The translations under genes were made by a program, and so were the position numbers. The notes under the pieces were generated by a model. The model searched no databases and had not been told where the DNA came from. It saw nothing but the letters and a program-made list of their open reading frames with translations. 64,000 nt of DNA, from contig NZ_CP063191.1 of assembly GCF_028609845.1 (NCBI RefSeq), positions 1,984,001 to 2,048,000 on the forward strand. The letters run 5' to 3'. Source of the stretch: Corynebacterium heidelbergense. Its GTDB lineage: Bacteria > Actinomycetota > Actinomycetes > Mycobacteriales > Mycobacteriaceae. Every line of letters begins with the position of its first letter. Position 1 is the first letter of the stretch. Below, in pieces: positions 27,087 through 44,138 of this stretch.

Positions 27087-27936
27087 GCTTTTCCTTTTCC
27101 TCAGCGCCCCGCCCGGCCGGATGGGCTAGCCCGAAGGTTTCCGGTCTTTGAGTACCTAGTTCCCCTCCCCCTTGATGCTCTCCCCGGCGAATCGTCGGGG
27201 TTGCGCGGGGAGTTCTAGGGACCGGTCCGGTCTAGCCGCGGTGGCCGTGTGGCGCGCTTCTTGTCTCGTCCTGTGGTGCGCCCGCCATCGTCCCCGTCGT
27301 GGGGTTTTCATGGTGGACGCCAGGAACGTGTTCGTTGGTTCCAAGTTCATCAGACGTGCCAGTGTGTTGTTCGAGCAGGGGTCTCATGAACGAGGAAAGT
27401 GGGCTAGACCGTGTTCCAACTCGACCATCGCGCAGGCATTTCGGTGTCCCCAGGCAGTTTCTGCTGGTCTACCTGGGGCCCGCGTTGGCGATCGGGCCGG
27501 GGCGCGGAGGTTTTCGCACCACGGGCTAGTGTTTAACGCTGTTCATTTGACATGCTCCACTCCGGCACCCGCAGTCGGGCGTGTCACGCCCGTTCTGCGC
27601 ATAACCGCACACCAATTCCCACCCACTGTATGTGGGCGATGAACCGCTGCGAGGGATCATGCTCGCTTTACCATCGTCAGCCGCGTGGCCGTCCGCCGGC
27701 GTCAACTGGTTCCGGTACGGCCTAGTTGAACTGTTCTTCAGATTCGGTCGGCTGCGACTGACGTGTCAAAGCAACGCTGAGTATTCAACCACAGGCCCGG
27801 GCATCCGCCCAAATTCCGGGCCCCCACCGCGCGCAGCCCTCGGCGTGTCGCAGCCGTAAGCTATGAGGGAGGCTCCTGTTGGGGGTTCACCCGTCAGCCG
27901 AGCCCTAGATTGCTGAAAGAGAGTGTGAGTTCAACG
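27087..27936. other. 850-bp leader / intergenic region upstream of rpsJ
   Basis: No convincing gene. Open frames here lack ribosome sites and family features. It must contain the S10 operon promoter (leftward) and the promoter of the J-domain gene (rightward), neither of which I can place with confidence. One clear hairpin lies at 27182-27200: CCCCGGCGA pairs with TCGTCGGGG (one G-U), about 100 nt before the rpsJ start, where it could act on rpsJ leader RNA. Confidence 0.5.
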
Positions 27937-28395
27937 ATGCCAGCCACCACGGGCCATTCTGGTCATTTCCGCGAGGACCCAGAGTACATCCGCCGGAGGC
28001 GTGCCATTATCCGGCGCTACCACCCCGACCGTGGCGGCTCAGACGAGGCGTTAGTGCGGGCATTGCGGGAATTGGACGAGCAGTGGTCCCGAAAGTCTTA
28101 CTTGCGGCATCAGGTAGAGCAGTTGCGCCCCCCATTCATCTCCCGCGAGGTGGCTTTGCAGGCCGTCAATACGGCCGAGGATATCGCCGCGGGGATGCAG
28201 CAGCGCGCTGCGGGCTTGAACCGTCGCGCCGGTGACGTTCGGCAACAAGCTCGTTCGGCCTGGGTGCAGCGGGACAAACTCCGCGATCTGAGCCCGGGTG
28301 ACGTGGGGCGCGCCGCGGTTCGGGTTTCGAGTCGCGCCTCCGGGATCGCGGCTGAGCGCCTGCGTCGGCGGGCTCGCCGAAAGAAGAATGGCTAG
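27937..28395 (+). CDS. Orphan protein with a partial J-domain
   Basis: About 152 residues. Near the N-terminus YIRRRRAIIRRYHPDRGGSD is followed by a helix (ALVRALRELDEQW), matching helix II, the HPD tripeptide and helix III of a DnaJ J-domain; helix I is not evident. The rest is a long Arg/Gln/Ala-rich helical region (residues 60-152) ending in a basic cluster RRRARRKK, which might bind nucleic acid or membrane. Starts GTG 27925 and ATG 27937 are both possible; AAAGAGAG at 27916-27923 is the only purine-rich stretch. It is alone between tuf and S10 and read opposite to both. A J-like co-chaperone role is inferred only. Confidence 0.65.
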   Translation: MPATTGHSGHFREDPEYIRRRRAIIRRYHPDRGGSDEALVRALRELDEQWSRKSYLRHQVEQLRPPFISREVALQAVNTAEDIAAGMQQRAAGLNRRAGDVRQQARSAWVQRDKLRDLSPGDVGRAAVRVSSRASGIAAERLRRRARRKKNG

Positions 28396-28442
28396 GGGTC
28401 CTCGCGTGCAGCCCCCGCAGCAGGTAGCACGCACGGCAAAAT

Positions 28443-28475
28443 CCCCGCAACAGGGGCAGAGACCCTGTTGCGGGG
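28443..28475 (-). terminator. Strong intrinsic terminator of tuf
   Basis: CCCCGCAACAGGG (28443-28455) pairs perfectly over 13 bp with CCCTGTTGCGGGG (28463-28475), loop of seven. On the minus strand it is followed by AUUUUG, a U-rich tail. It is also positioned 47 bp after the convergent J-domain gene. Confidence 0.8.
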
Positions 28476-28479
28476 CTTG

Positions 28480-28529
28480 AACTGTCCTTCCCTCTTCGAG
28501 GTAAGGACAGTTCCTCCCCGAGGGGGAGG
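28480..28529. repeat. Two further hairpins between tuf and its terminator
   Basis: AACTGTCCTT (28480-28489) pairs with AAGGACAGTT (28503-28512), a perfect 10-bp stem; right beside it CCTCCCC (28513-28519) pairs with GGGGAGG (28523-28529). Together with the terminator they form three back-to-back stems in the tuf 3' untranslated region. Confidence 0.65.
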
Positions 28530-28545
28530 AGCGGGGATCAACCTT

Positions 28546-29736
<1,191 letters not shown>

Positions 29737-30170
29737 TGTGTGTCCTCCTGGACTTCCTCGGTGGCTACGACTCTCGCAGCCACATTGCTTTATCGTCAGT
29801 CCGGAGTTCTTCCCGCCCGCTGTCCTTATGGTTCTGAGGTCGCGGGCCTCGGTATCTCCGGGCTTTCTTTGTTGCCGGTTACAGCATGTTGTGTGCATCT
29901 CTGGGCTGGGCACGGCAGGTTACCGCTGATGCTCTTTCACCCATTGACACATGGACTGGGTAACGGCCAGCACAACGCATACTACGCTACGGTGGGCGGG
30001 AGCGAAAAAGCTCCCCCGGTGTGGGAACTGCACTGCAGCTCTTGTCGGTGGTATGCCCCGAGCTGGCCCCTACCCTCCGGCGCCCGCTGGGCGAGCGTCG
30101 GATTTCGCACATTTGGAGAAGGTGAACGCAACGTCCGCCTCCTTCCGATGCGCAAGGGGAACGGCGGTCT
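29737..30170. other. Intergenic region fusA-tuf
   Basis: 434 bp with no gene, lower in GC than its surroundings. A minus-strand -10-like TAGTAT lies at 29979-29984 (weak -35), a candidate tuf promoter giving a leader of about 240 nt. A small perfect hairpin, GGGAGC at 29998-30003 with GCTCCC at 30010-30015, stands just upstream of it. Confidence 0.4.
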
Positions 30171-32285
30171 TTAGGCGTTACCGCCAGTGCGCTCGGCGAT
30201 GATCTCCTGGGCCACGTTGGTAGGCACCTCCGCGTAGGAGTCGAAGATCATAGTGTAGTTGGCGCGACCCTGGGTCTTGGACCGCAGATCGCCCACGTAG
30301 CCGAACATCTGGGACAGCGGCACCCGTGCCTTGACGACCTTCGCTCCGGAGCGGTCCTCCATAGAGGAAACCTGCCCACGGCGGGAGTTCACGTCGCCGA
30401 TCACTTCACCCATGTACTCCTCGGGGGTGATGACCTCCACAGCCATCATGGGCTCCAGCAGCACGGGCTTAGCCTTGGCCACGGCCTCCTTCAGCGCCTG
30501 CGAACCGGCGAGCTTGAAGGCCATTTCGGAGGAGTCCACCTCGTGGTAGGCACCATCGAGGATGGTGGCCTTAATGTTCACCAGCGGGAACCCGGCGAGG
30601 TAGCCGTACTGCATGGCGTCCTGGATACCGGCGTCCACGGAGGGGATGTACTCCTTGGGCACGCGGCCACCGGTGACAGCGTTCTCGAACACGTAGTTCT
30701 CCTCGCTACCTTCCTCCGGCTCGTAGGGCTCGATGGCGATGATGACGCGGGCGAACTGGCCGGAACCACCGGTCTGCTTCTTGTGGGTGTATTCCAGCTT
30801 CTCCACCGGCTTGCGGATGGTCTCGCGGTAAGCCACCTGGGGGGCCCCCACGTTGGCTTCCACCTTGAACTCGCGCTTCATGCGGTCCACCAGCACGTCT
30901 AGGTGGAGCTCGCCCATCCCGCCGATGACGGTCTGGCCGGTCTCTTCGTCCAGCTTCACCGTGAAGGTCGGGTCCTCTTCGGCGAGCTTCTGGATGGCGG
31001 TACCCAGCTTCTCCTGGTCGGACTTGGTCTTCGGCTCGATGGCCACCTCGATCACGGGGTCCGGGAAGTCCATGGATTCCAGGATGATCGGGTTCTGTAG
31101 GTCGCAGAGGGTGTCACCGGTGGTGGTGTCCTTCAGGCCGATGAAGGCGTAGATGTGACCCGCCGAGGCCTTCTCCACCGGCTGCTCCTTGTTGGAGTGC
31201 ATCTGGAAGAGCTTGCCGACGCGCTCCTTCTTGCCCTTGGTGGAGTTGGAGACCTGGGCGCCGGACTCCACGGAGCCCGAGTACACGCGGACGTAGGTCA
31301 GCTTGCCGAAGAACGGGTGCACTGCGACCTTGAAAGCCAGTGCGGAGAAGGGTTCATCGCGGGAAGGCTTGCGGATGAGCTCCTTCTCGGGGTCCTTGAC
31401 ATCGTGGCCCTTGATGGAACCAACGTCCATCGGGTTGGGCAGGAAGTCGATGACGGCGTCCAGCATCGGCTGCACACCCTTGTTCTTGTAAGCGGAGCCA
31501 CAATAGACCGGGTAGACCTCAGAGTTGATGGTCAGCTTGCGAATCTGGGTCTTCAGCTCGTCGATAGTAATCTCTTCACCGGCAAAGTAGCGCTCCATGA
31601 GCTCCTCGTCGGATTCGGCCACCGTCTCAATGAGCCTCTCGCGGTATTCCTCGGCCTTATCCTGCAGGTCAGCCGGAATGTCCTCGATGGTCGGCTCGGT
31701 GCCGATCTCGGTGACGCCGGGCCACATCAGGGCCTTCATCTGGAGCAGGTCAACCACGCCGTCGAAGTCGTCCTCAGCACCAATGGGGAGCTCCATCACC
31801 AGCGGCTTCGCGCCGAGGCGGTTGATGATGGTGTCCACGGTGAAGTAGAAGTCAGCGCCCAGCTTGTCCATCTTGTTGACGAAGCAGATACGCGGGACGT
31901 CGTACTTGTCGGCCTGGCGCCACACCTGCTCGGACTGCGGCTCCACACCTTCCTTGGCGTCGAACACTGCCACCGCACCGTCCAGCACGCGCAGGGAACG
32001 CTCCACCTCCACGGTGAAGTCCACGTGCCCCGGCGTGTCGATGATGTTGATCTGGTTTTCGTGCCAGAAACAGGTAGTCGCGGCGGAGGTGATGGTGATG
32101 CCGCGTTCCTTCTCCTGCTCCATCCAGTCCATCGTGGACGCACCGTCGTGGGTCTCACCGACCTTACGGTTAATGCCGGTGTAGAAGAGGATGCGTTCGG
32201 TGGTGGTGGTCTTACCGGCATCGATGTGTGCCATGATGCCGATGTTGCGGACCTTCTTAAGGTCAGTCAGCGCTTCAAGTGCCAC
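30171..32285 (-). CDS. fusA: Translation elongation factor G
   Basis: Ribosomal translocase, 704 residues, normal length. G1 [15 protein letters not shown], switch II region [41 protein letters not shown], and the C-terminal domains IV-V ([45 protein letters not shown]). GTG start. It follows rpsG by 145 bp in the str cluster rpsL-rpsG-fusA-tuf. Confidence 0.98.
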   Translation of the reverse strand: MALEALTDLKKVRNIGIMAHIDAGKTTTTERILFYTGINRKVGETHDGASTMDWMEQEKERGITITSAATTCFWHENQINIIDTPGHVDFTVEVERSLRVLDGAVAVFDAKEGVEPQSEQVWRQADKYDVPRICFVNKMDKLGADFYFTVDTIINRLGAKPLVMELPIGAEDDFDGVVDLLQMKALMWPGVTEIGTEPTIEDIPADLQDKAEEYRERLIETVAESDEELMERYFAGEEITIDELKTQIRKLTINSEVYPVYCGSAYKNKGVQPMLDAVIDFLPNPMDVGSIKGHDVKDPEKELIRKPSRDEPFSALAFKVAVHPFFGKLTYVRVYSGSVESGAQVSNSTKGKKERVGKLFQMHSNKEQPVEKASAGHIYAFIGLKDTTTGDTLCDLQNPIILESMDFPDPVIEVAIEPKTKSDQEKLGTAIQKLAEEDPTFTVKLDEETGQTVIGGMGELHLDVLVDRMKREFKVEANVGAPQVAYRETIRKPVEKLEYTHKKQTGGSGQFARVIIAIEPYEPEEGSEENYVFENAVTGGRVPKEYIPSVDAGIQDAMQYGYLAGFPLVNIKATILDGAYHEVDSSEMAFKLAGSQALKEAVAKAKPVLLEPMMAVEVITPEEYMGEVIGDVNSRRGQVSSMEDRSGAKVVKARVPLSQMFGYVGDLRSKTQGRANYTMIFDSYAEVPTNVAQEIIAERTGGNA

Positions 32286-32430
32286 TGTGGGTAACCCCGC
32301 TCATGCTTTCGTGTTTGAGCGACCCGGACCTTAAGGATTCTGCGCGAAGTGTTAAGGCCGAACGAGCCGCAGGCGTTTATGTACTCGATCTATTGTGCCA
32401 GTGTCTGGCGGTTTCGTCGCGGCGAGGAAG

Positions 32431-32901
32431 TTACCAGCGGTAGTGGGCGAAGGCACGGTTAGCCTCGGCCATCTTGTGGGTATCCTCGCGACGCTTGACG
32501 GATGCACCCAAGCCGTTGGAGGCATCCAGGATCTCGTTTGCCAGGCGCTCGGTCATCGTGTTCTCGCGGCGTTGCCGGGTGAAGGTCACCAACCAGCGCA
32601 AAGCAAGGGTGGTGGAACGACCGGGGCGGACCTCGATAGGCACCTGGTAGGTGGCGCCGCCGACGCGGCGGGAGCGAACCTCAAGTGCGGGCTTGACGTT
32701 GTCCAGAGCCTTCTTGAGGGTCAGTACCGGGTCGGTTCCGGTCTTCTCGCGGCACTGCTCCAGGGCGCCGTAGACGATGCGCTCTGCAGTGGACTTCTTG
32801 CCGTCCAACAGCACCTTGTTGACCAGCTGGGAGACGAGGACGTCCCCGTAGACCGGATCCTTGGGCAGCGGACGGGCGGGTGCGGGGCCCTTACGTGGCA
32901 T
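32431..32901 (-). CDS. rpsG: 30S ribosomal protein S7
   Basis: 16S rRNA head organiser, 156 residues, exact family length. Conserved: [71 protein letters not shown] and [20 protein letters not shown] at the end. Starts three nt after the rpsL stop. Confidence 0.98.
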   Translation of the reverse strand: MPRKGPAPARPLPKDPVYGDVLVSQLVNKVLLDGKKSTAERIVYGALEQCREKTGTDPVLTLKKALDNVKPALEVRSRRVGGATYQVPIEVRPGRSTTLALRWLVTFTRQRRENTMTERLANEILDASNGLGASVKRREDTHKMAEANRAFAHYRW

Positions 32902-32904
32902 TGT

Positions 32905-33276
32905 TTACTTCTCCTTCTTCGCGCCGTAGCGGGAACGTGCCTGCTTGCGATCCTTCACGCCCTGGGTATCCAGGGAGCCGCGGATGATCTTGTAGCGAAC
33001 ACCGGGGAGGTCCTTCACACGGCCGCCGCGCACGAGGACCATGGAGTGCTCCTGGAGGTTGTGGCCCTCGCCGGGGATGTAGGCGGAAACCTCGATACCG
33101 GAGGTCAGCCGAACACGGGCGACCTTACGGAGGGCGGAGTTCGGCTTCTTCGGCGTGGTGGTGTACACGCGGGTGCACACGCCGCGGCGCTGGGGGGAAC
33201 CCTTCAGTGCGGCGGTCTTCACTTTCGCCGTCTTGTCGTGGCGGCCCTTGCGGACCAGCTGCTGGATTGTAGGCAT
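32905..33276 (-). CDS. rpsL: 30S ribosomal protein S12
   Basis: Decoding-centre protein, 123 residues. [12 protein letters not shown] start, then [24 protein letters not shown] split by convention into [13 protein letters not shown], and [16 protein letters not shown]. The two lysines whose change gives streptomycin resistance (in TTPKKPNS and GRVKDLPG) are both wild type. First gene of the str operon; palindromes at 33444-33476 lie upstream. Confidence 0.98.
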   Translation of the reverse strand: MPTIQQLVRKGRHDKTAKVKTAALKGSPQRRGVCTRVYTTTPKKPNSALRKVARVRLTSGIEVSAYIPGEGHNLQEHSMVLVRGGRVKDLPGVRYKIIRGSLDTQGVKDRKQARSRYGAKKEK

Positions 33277-33443
33277 GTACCGACTTTCTGGATCTACGGT
33301 GCGGACTCGGTTGGGCTTTCTCTGGCGGCGTACCTCGCTGGGAGGCGGGGGTAGCCTCGGTCAGCCAATGCAACGGTTTTTAAACGTGCGCAAACCCCTC
33401 AGCCGCTTTCGCTGGCCTACGGGGTGAGAGTGAGAATCCTTAT

Positions 33444-33476
33444 TGTGACCACAGGTCACACGGTGTTTTAGCACCG
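33444..33476. promoter_or_regulatory. Two abutting palindromes upstream of rpsL
   Basis: TGTGACC-ACA-GGTCACA (33444-33460) is a perfect 7-bp inverted repeat; immediately after it CGGTG (33461-33465) pairs with CACCG (33472-33476) across TTTTAG. They lie 170-200 bp before the rpsL start and 65-100 bp after the end of the adjacent crtB-like gene, in the probable promoter region of the str operon. Confidence 0.5.
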
Positions 33477-33540
33477 GGATTGTCCACATTGGCTGGGACT
33501 AGCTGCTAAGACTACCGAAGGTCGGCCCGGTGCTCCAAAT

Positions 33541-34434
33541 TCATTCTGGACGCCAGGAGCGGCGCGCTACCTGAGCGGCCTCCTTGGCTGCGATTCTCAG
33601 CTTCACTGGACCGGGAACGCTGACCCTCCCAGCCCGCACAGCCTCGGCCGGCATTCGGTCAATGCGGTTGTTAAGCTCCTCGAACAACCCCGCCGCCGCG
33701 GCCACCCCGACCTGGGCCCCACTGGGCAGCCCCGGCAGGGCAGCGCGCGCGACCCGCAGATCCTGCTGAATGTCCCGGACCAGGTGGGCTTTCGTCTCCT
33801 CCGTAAGTCCCCGCTGCTGAATCTCCGGGAAGTACACCCGCCCCAGATGTCCCTCGTCCTGGGCGAAGTCCCGCAGGAAGTTCACCTTCTGGAAAGCCGC
33901 GCCCAGGGCTCGGGCACCTCGATCCAGTTCGGCCCGCGCGCCGGGAGTGGCGTCCTCACCCGAGAGAAAAACCGAAACGCACAACAACCCGATGACTTCC
34001 GCTGAACCGTAGATGTATTCCCCCAGGCTCTCCGGATCGTGGGTGGCCTGGGAGAGATCCATTCGCATGGAACGGAAGAACGCCCGGACGTGATCCGGAT
34101 TGAAGCGGCAGCGTCGGGCCGTTTCCGCGTAGGCGTGCAGGACGGGATCCACGTGAAAGTGCAGGTCGGGCGCTGCTAATACCGCGCGCTCGTAGTTGTC
34201 GAGGGCCCGGGCGACTTGCTCGGCGGTCAGCCCGGCTTCCTCGGCAGTGCCATCGACGATCTCGTCGGCGATGCGGACCATGGCATAGAGGTTCGCTATA
34301 TCCCGGCGCATGGCCGATGGAAGGAGGTTCGTCGCCAGGGAAAAACTGCTGGAATAGGAAGAAATGACACGCCCCGCCGCCCGGATGGACATTGCGTTAT
34401 ACCGGTCCAGCAAGGATGGGGAAGGGCAACTCAT
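33541..34434 (-). CDS. Phytoene/squalene synthase-like head-to-head prenyl synthase
   Basis: 297 residues of the trans-isoprenyl diphosphate synthase family that joins two prenyl diphosphates head to head. First Asp-rich motif in YAMVRIADEIVDG near residue 50, second in NFLRDFAQDEGHLGRVYFP near residue 183, plus SSSFSLATNLLP at the N-terminus: the catalytic set of CrtB/HpnC/HpnD. Chosen start is the ATG at 34434, before MSCPSPSLLDRY, the family N-terminus. It stands alone between rpoC and rpsL, with no phytoene desaturase or GGPP synthase beside it, so its product (phytoene or a squalene-like compound) is undetermined. Confidence 0.82.
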   Translation of the reverse strand: MSCPSPSLLDRYNAMSIRAAGRVISSYSSSFSLATNLLPSAMRRDIANLYAMVRIADEIVDGTAEEAGLTAEQVARALDNYERAVLAAPDLHFHVDPVLHAYAETARRCRFNPDHVRAFFRSMRMDLSQATHDPESLGEYIYGSAEVIGLLCVSVFLSGEDATPGARAELDRGARALGAAFQKVNFLRDFAQDEGHLGRVYFPEIQQRGLTEETKAHLVRDIQQDLRVARAALPGLPSGAQVGVAAAAGLFEELNNRIDRMPAEAVRAGRVSVPGPVKLRIAAKEAAQVARRSWRPE

Positions 34435-34527
34435 ACCACGGAGGCTACCTGGTTTGCGCCGGGCCCCGTGAGGCTGGCGGCGATGGGCGACTGTTCGACT
34501 TATCTGATGGAAGCTCAACAGGGACAC

Positions 34528-34582
34528 AAAAAAGGGGGGACGGCCCCCTCTCCCCTTCGCCAGGAGAGAGTGGACCGTCCCC
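34528..34582 (-). terminator. Intrinsic terminator of rpoBC
   Basis: GGGGACGG (34536-34543) pairs with CCGTCCCC (34575-34582), with an inner stem CTCTCC (34548-34553) / GGAGAG (34563-34568). On the minus strand the stem is followed by six U (A run 34528-34533). It lies 58 bp beyond the rpoC stop, isolating the crtB-like gene from rpoC transcription. Confidence 0.85.
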
Positions 34583-34639
34583 GCTTGCTTGCGCTCCGCG
34601 GCCTGTTACGCCCTACCGTTTGCTGGGCTCCGCGGCGGG

Positions 34640-38608
<3,969 letters not shown>

Positions 38609-38710
38609 GTGGACTTCCTTTCCCCTCCGTTACGCGGAGGGCTTCATTTTTCGCGGTGCTTGTGTCTGTGGTCGGTTGGGGGTATGGGCGGCGGTGGAGG
38701 CCGCCCACCC

Positions 38711-42223
<3,513 letters not shown>

Positions 42224-42344
42224 CTCGGGCGGGAACGACGGGCCCCAAACCGCACGCCGCAGCGTGCTATCCGGCCGCCGTCACTTACCCTTGCATGAGC
42301 GCACGGTGATTGTGATGGTCGTTGTTGTGGCTTAAGATCGCCCG

Positions 42345-42359
42345 CGCACGTAGCGTGCG
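42345..42359 (-). promoter_or_regulatory. Palindrome over the -10 / start site of the rpoB promoter
   Basis: CGCACG (42345-42350) and CGTGCG (42354-42359) are perfect inverted arms around TAG. The element overlaps the proposed -10 hexamer (42356-42361) and the expected start point, the position of a repressor operator or of an initial transcript hairpin. Confidence 0.4.
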
Positions 42360-42385
42360 TAGGAACAGCTAAATGACCTTGTCAA
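42356..42385 (-). promoter_or_regulatory. Likely rpoB promoter
   Basis: On the minus strand a perfect -35 TTGACA (42380-42385), an 18-bp spacer and a -10 TACGCA (42356-42361). It would give rpoB a leader of about 125 nt, independent of rplJL. Confidence 0.5.
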
Positions 42386-42560
42386 ATCGCGATTGTGGAA
42401 CCGTGTGGACGACCCTCGAATGCCCACAATCGGCTACCAACCCCGCTCATTGCCAAGGCCGATGTGTGATGATGTGCCTCATCAGTTCACCTGTCTGCCG
42501 CAATGCACACGTGATCTAAGCCAGCGCAAACAGCAATCCTATATCACAAAGGCCCCAACG

Positions 42561-42600
42561 GCAAAACCCCGACCGGCGGCAATCCTGCCGCCAACCGGGG
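42561..42600 (-). terminator. Intrinsic terminator of rplJ-rplL
   Basis: CCCCG (42567-42571) pairs with CGGGG (42596-42600) and GGCGGCA (42575-42581) with TGCCGCC (42586-42592), separated by a 3x3 internal loop. Minus-strand tail UUUUGCC. Located 44 bp past rplL, it may be partial, since rplL and rpoB are often co-transcribed. Confidence 0.75.
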
Positions 42601-42643
42601 AGTTGGGTCAAACTCATAGGAGAGAGCGAAGCCGCTCCGGAAC

Positions 42644-43030
42644 CTACTTGAGGGAAACCTTGGCGCCAGCCTCTTCGAGCTTGGTCTTGGCAGCCTCGGC
42701 GTCCTCCTTGCTTGCGCCCTCCAGGAGAGCCTTGGGAGCGGACTCCACGAGGTCCTTGGCTTCCTTCAGGCCCAGGCCGGAGACGATCTCGCGGACGACC
42801 TTGATGACGCCGATCTTCTTGGCGCCGGCATCCTCCAGGACGACGTCGAACTCGTCCTTCTCCTCGGCAGCGGCAGCGCCCTCAGCACCCGGGGCGGCGG
42901 CAACAGCCGCGACGGGAGCAGCGGCGGTGACGTCGAAGGTGTCCTCGAACAGCTTGACGAACTCGGAGAGCTCGATGAGGGTCATCTCCTTGAAGGCCTC
43001 GATGAGCTCATCGTTGGTGTACTTAGCCAT
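42644..43030 (-). CDS. rplL: 50S ribosomal protein L7/L12
   Basis: Ribosomal stalk protein that recruits translation GTPases, 128 residues. N-terminal dimerisation part ([20 protein letters not shown]), a flexible Ala/Gly hinge, and the C-terminal domain [41 protein letters not shown]. Directly behind rplJ. Confidence 0.98.
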   Translation of the reverse strand: MAKYTNDELIEAFKEMTLIELSEFVKLFEDTFDVTAAAPVAAVAAAPGAEGAAAAEEKDEFDVVLEDAGAKKIGVIKVVREIVSGLGLKEAKDLVESAPKALLEGASKEDAEAAKTKLEEAGAKVSLK

Positions 43031-43093
43031 AGTGGCTTGTCCTTTCGTGTGTTGTTGCTTTGTGGTGGGCGTTCCTGCACGCCCGGAGCGGAA

Positions 43094-43606
43094 CTAGTCC
43101 TTTTTCTCCTGCAGGGCAGCAGCCAGGCGGGCGACCTGGGAAGCAGGAGCGTTGAACAGTCCGGCAGCCTTTGCCAAGGAACCTTGCATGGCACCAGCCA
43201 GCTTGGCCAGCGTGGTCTCGCGGTTGTCCAGCTCTGCGATCGCATCGACCTGAGCTGCGGACAGCGCGCCACCATCCATGTAGCCGCCCTTGATCACGAA
43301 GTTCTTGTGATCCTTACCGAAGTCCTTCATGGCCTTCGCGGCATCCACAGCTTCCCCGTGGATGAACGCGACGGCGGTCGGGCCAGTCAGCAGGGTCTCG
43401 TCGAGCTCCATGCCGGCATCTCGAGCAGCCAGCTTGATCAAGGTGTTCTTGGCGACGGAGTAGGTCACATCAGAACCCAGGGCCCGGCGCAGCTCGGTGG
43501 TCTCTGCCACGGAGAGGCCACGGTACTCGGTGAGCACTGCGGCGTCTGCCTTGGAGAAACGCTCGGTGAGCTCTGCCACGGATGCGGTGTTCTTCTGGTT
43601 TGCCAT
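43094..43606 (-). CDS. rplJ: 50S ribosomal protein L10
   Basis: Base of the L7/L12 stalk, 170 residues. Conserved [52 protein letters not shown]. The ATG at 43606 has AAGGAGG eight nt upstream; longer frames are unsupported. In other bacteria L10 (with L12) represses its own leader RNA; a structured leader is present here. Confidence 0.97.
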   Translation of the reverse strand: MANQKNTASVAELTERFSKADAAVLTEYRGLSVAETTELRRALGSDVTYSVAKNTLIKLAARDAGMELDETLLTGPTAVAFIHGEAVDAAKAMKDFGKDHKNFVIKGGYMDGGALSAAQVDAIAELDNRETTLAKLAGAMQGSLAKAAGLFNAPASQVARLAAALQEKKD

Positions 43607-44138
43607 ACTCTCGCCTCCTTCCTCGTATTTTTCGGTGTACGTCTGTACGTGCACCGGCGATCATGCGAAGGAAACACTAGCCACAACGACGATGCGCCCT
43701 ATGCCTGCAGGTGAGGCACAGGGCGCAACGTGGACACCGGAGGGCTGGGGTCAGCTTTCCACCTCAACCCCGCGCTCCCCTTACCGGAGGACCCCGCCGT
43801 AGCGGGATCCCGCTCTAGCGGCGGGGTCTGGGGGAGATGTGTCGAGAACATTCCCGGTGTTCGCTGTACGTCTCTTGTGTTACCTGCGTAGGCCGTCATC
43901 GTGATGATGATCCTTCAACCCCACGCTGCGGTCGATGTACCGCAACTATGTGGTGACCGACGGTCTTGGGTGAAAACTTGAACGTAGTCAAACTTCCTCG
44001 CAGCATGTTAGCCGCGCTGGGGTCGAACCACAAAATCCGCCCCTTGTGCCCGCTCACCGGGAATACTGGTAACCGTCCACCTTGGCAACCCCCGCCTTTT
44101 CCGCAATCGATAGCTACCCCCCAGGAGACCGAAGAACG
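43607..44138. other. Divergent region rplJ / lipase
   Basis: 532 bp without a gene. The half next to rplJ contains strong leader hairpins (43694-43828). The half next to the lipase gene contains no recognised site apart from AGGAGA before the ATG at 44139. Promoters for both directions must be here but were not placed. Confidence 0.5.
43694..43828 (-). promoter_or_regulatory. Structured rplJ leader (candidate L10 autoregulatory leader)
   Basis: Two strong stems precede rplJ. Distal: GACCCCGCC (43790-43798) with GGCGGGGTC (43820-43828), enclosing the self-complementary AGCGGGATCCCGCT. Proximal: GCGCCCT (43694-43700) with AGGGCGC (43720-43726) and an inner GCCT/AGGC stem, an asymmetric two-part helix. 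Position and form suit a ribosomal-protein-binding leader as in L10 operons; I cannot confirm the kink-turn that L10 recognises. Confidence 0.5.

Larger units (their letters stand above)
42224..42643. other. Intergenic region rplL-rpoB
   Basis: 420 bp without a gene. It contains the rplJL terminator (42561-42600) and a likely rpoB promoter (42356-42385) with a palindrome on its -10 side (42345-42359). The remaining 175 bp between promoter and terminator shows nothing I recognise. Confidence 0.55.

Noticed and set aside
27172..27859. Overlapping open frames (156 and 75 codons) upstream of rpsJ
   Set aside because: No ribosome site, no domain, unusual composition; treated as non-coding leader.
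33444..33460. Perfect TGTGACC/GGTCACA repeat as a GlxR (cAMP-CRP) site
   Set aside because: The spacing between TGTGA and TCACA is 7, not the required 6, so a GlxR assignment is not supported; kept only as an unexplained palindrome.
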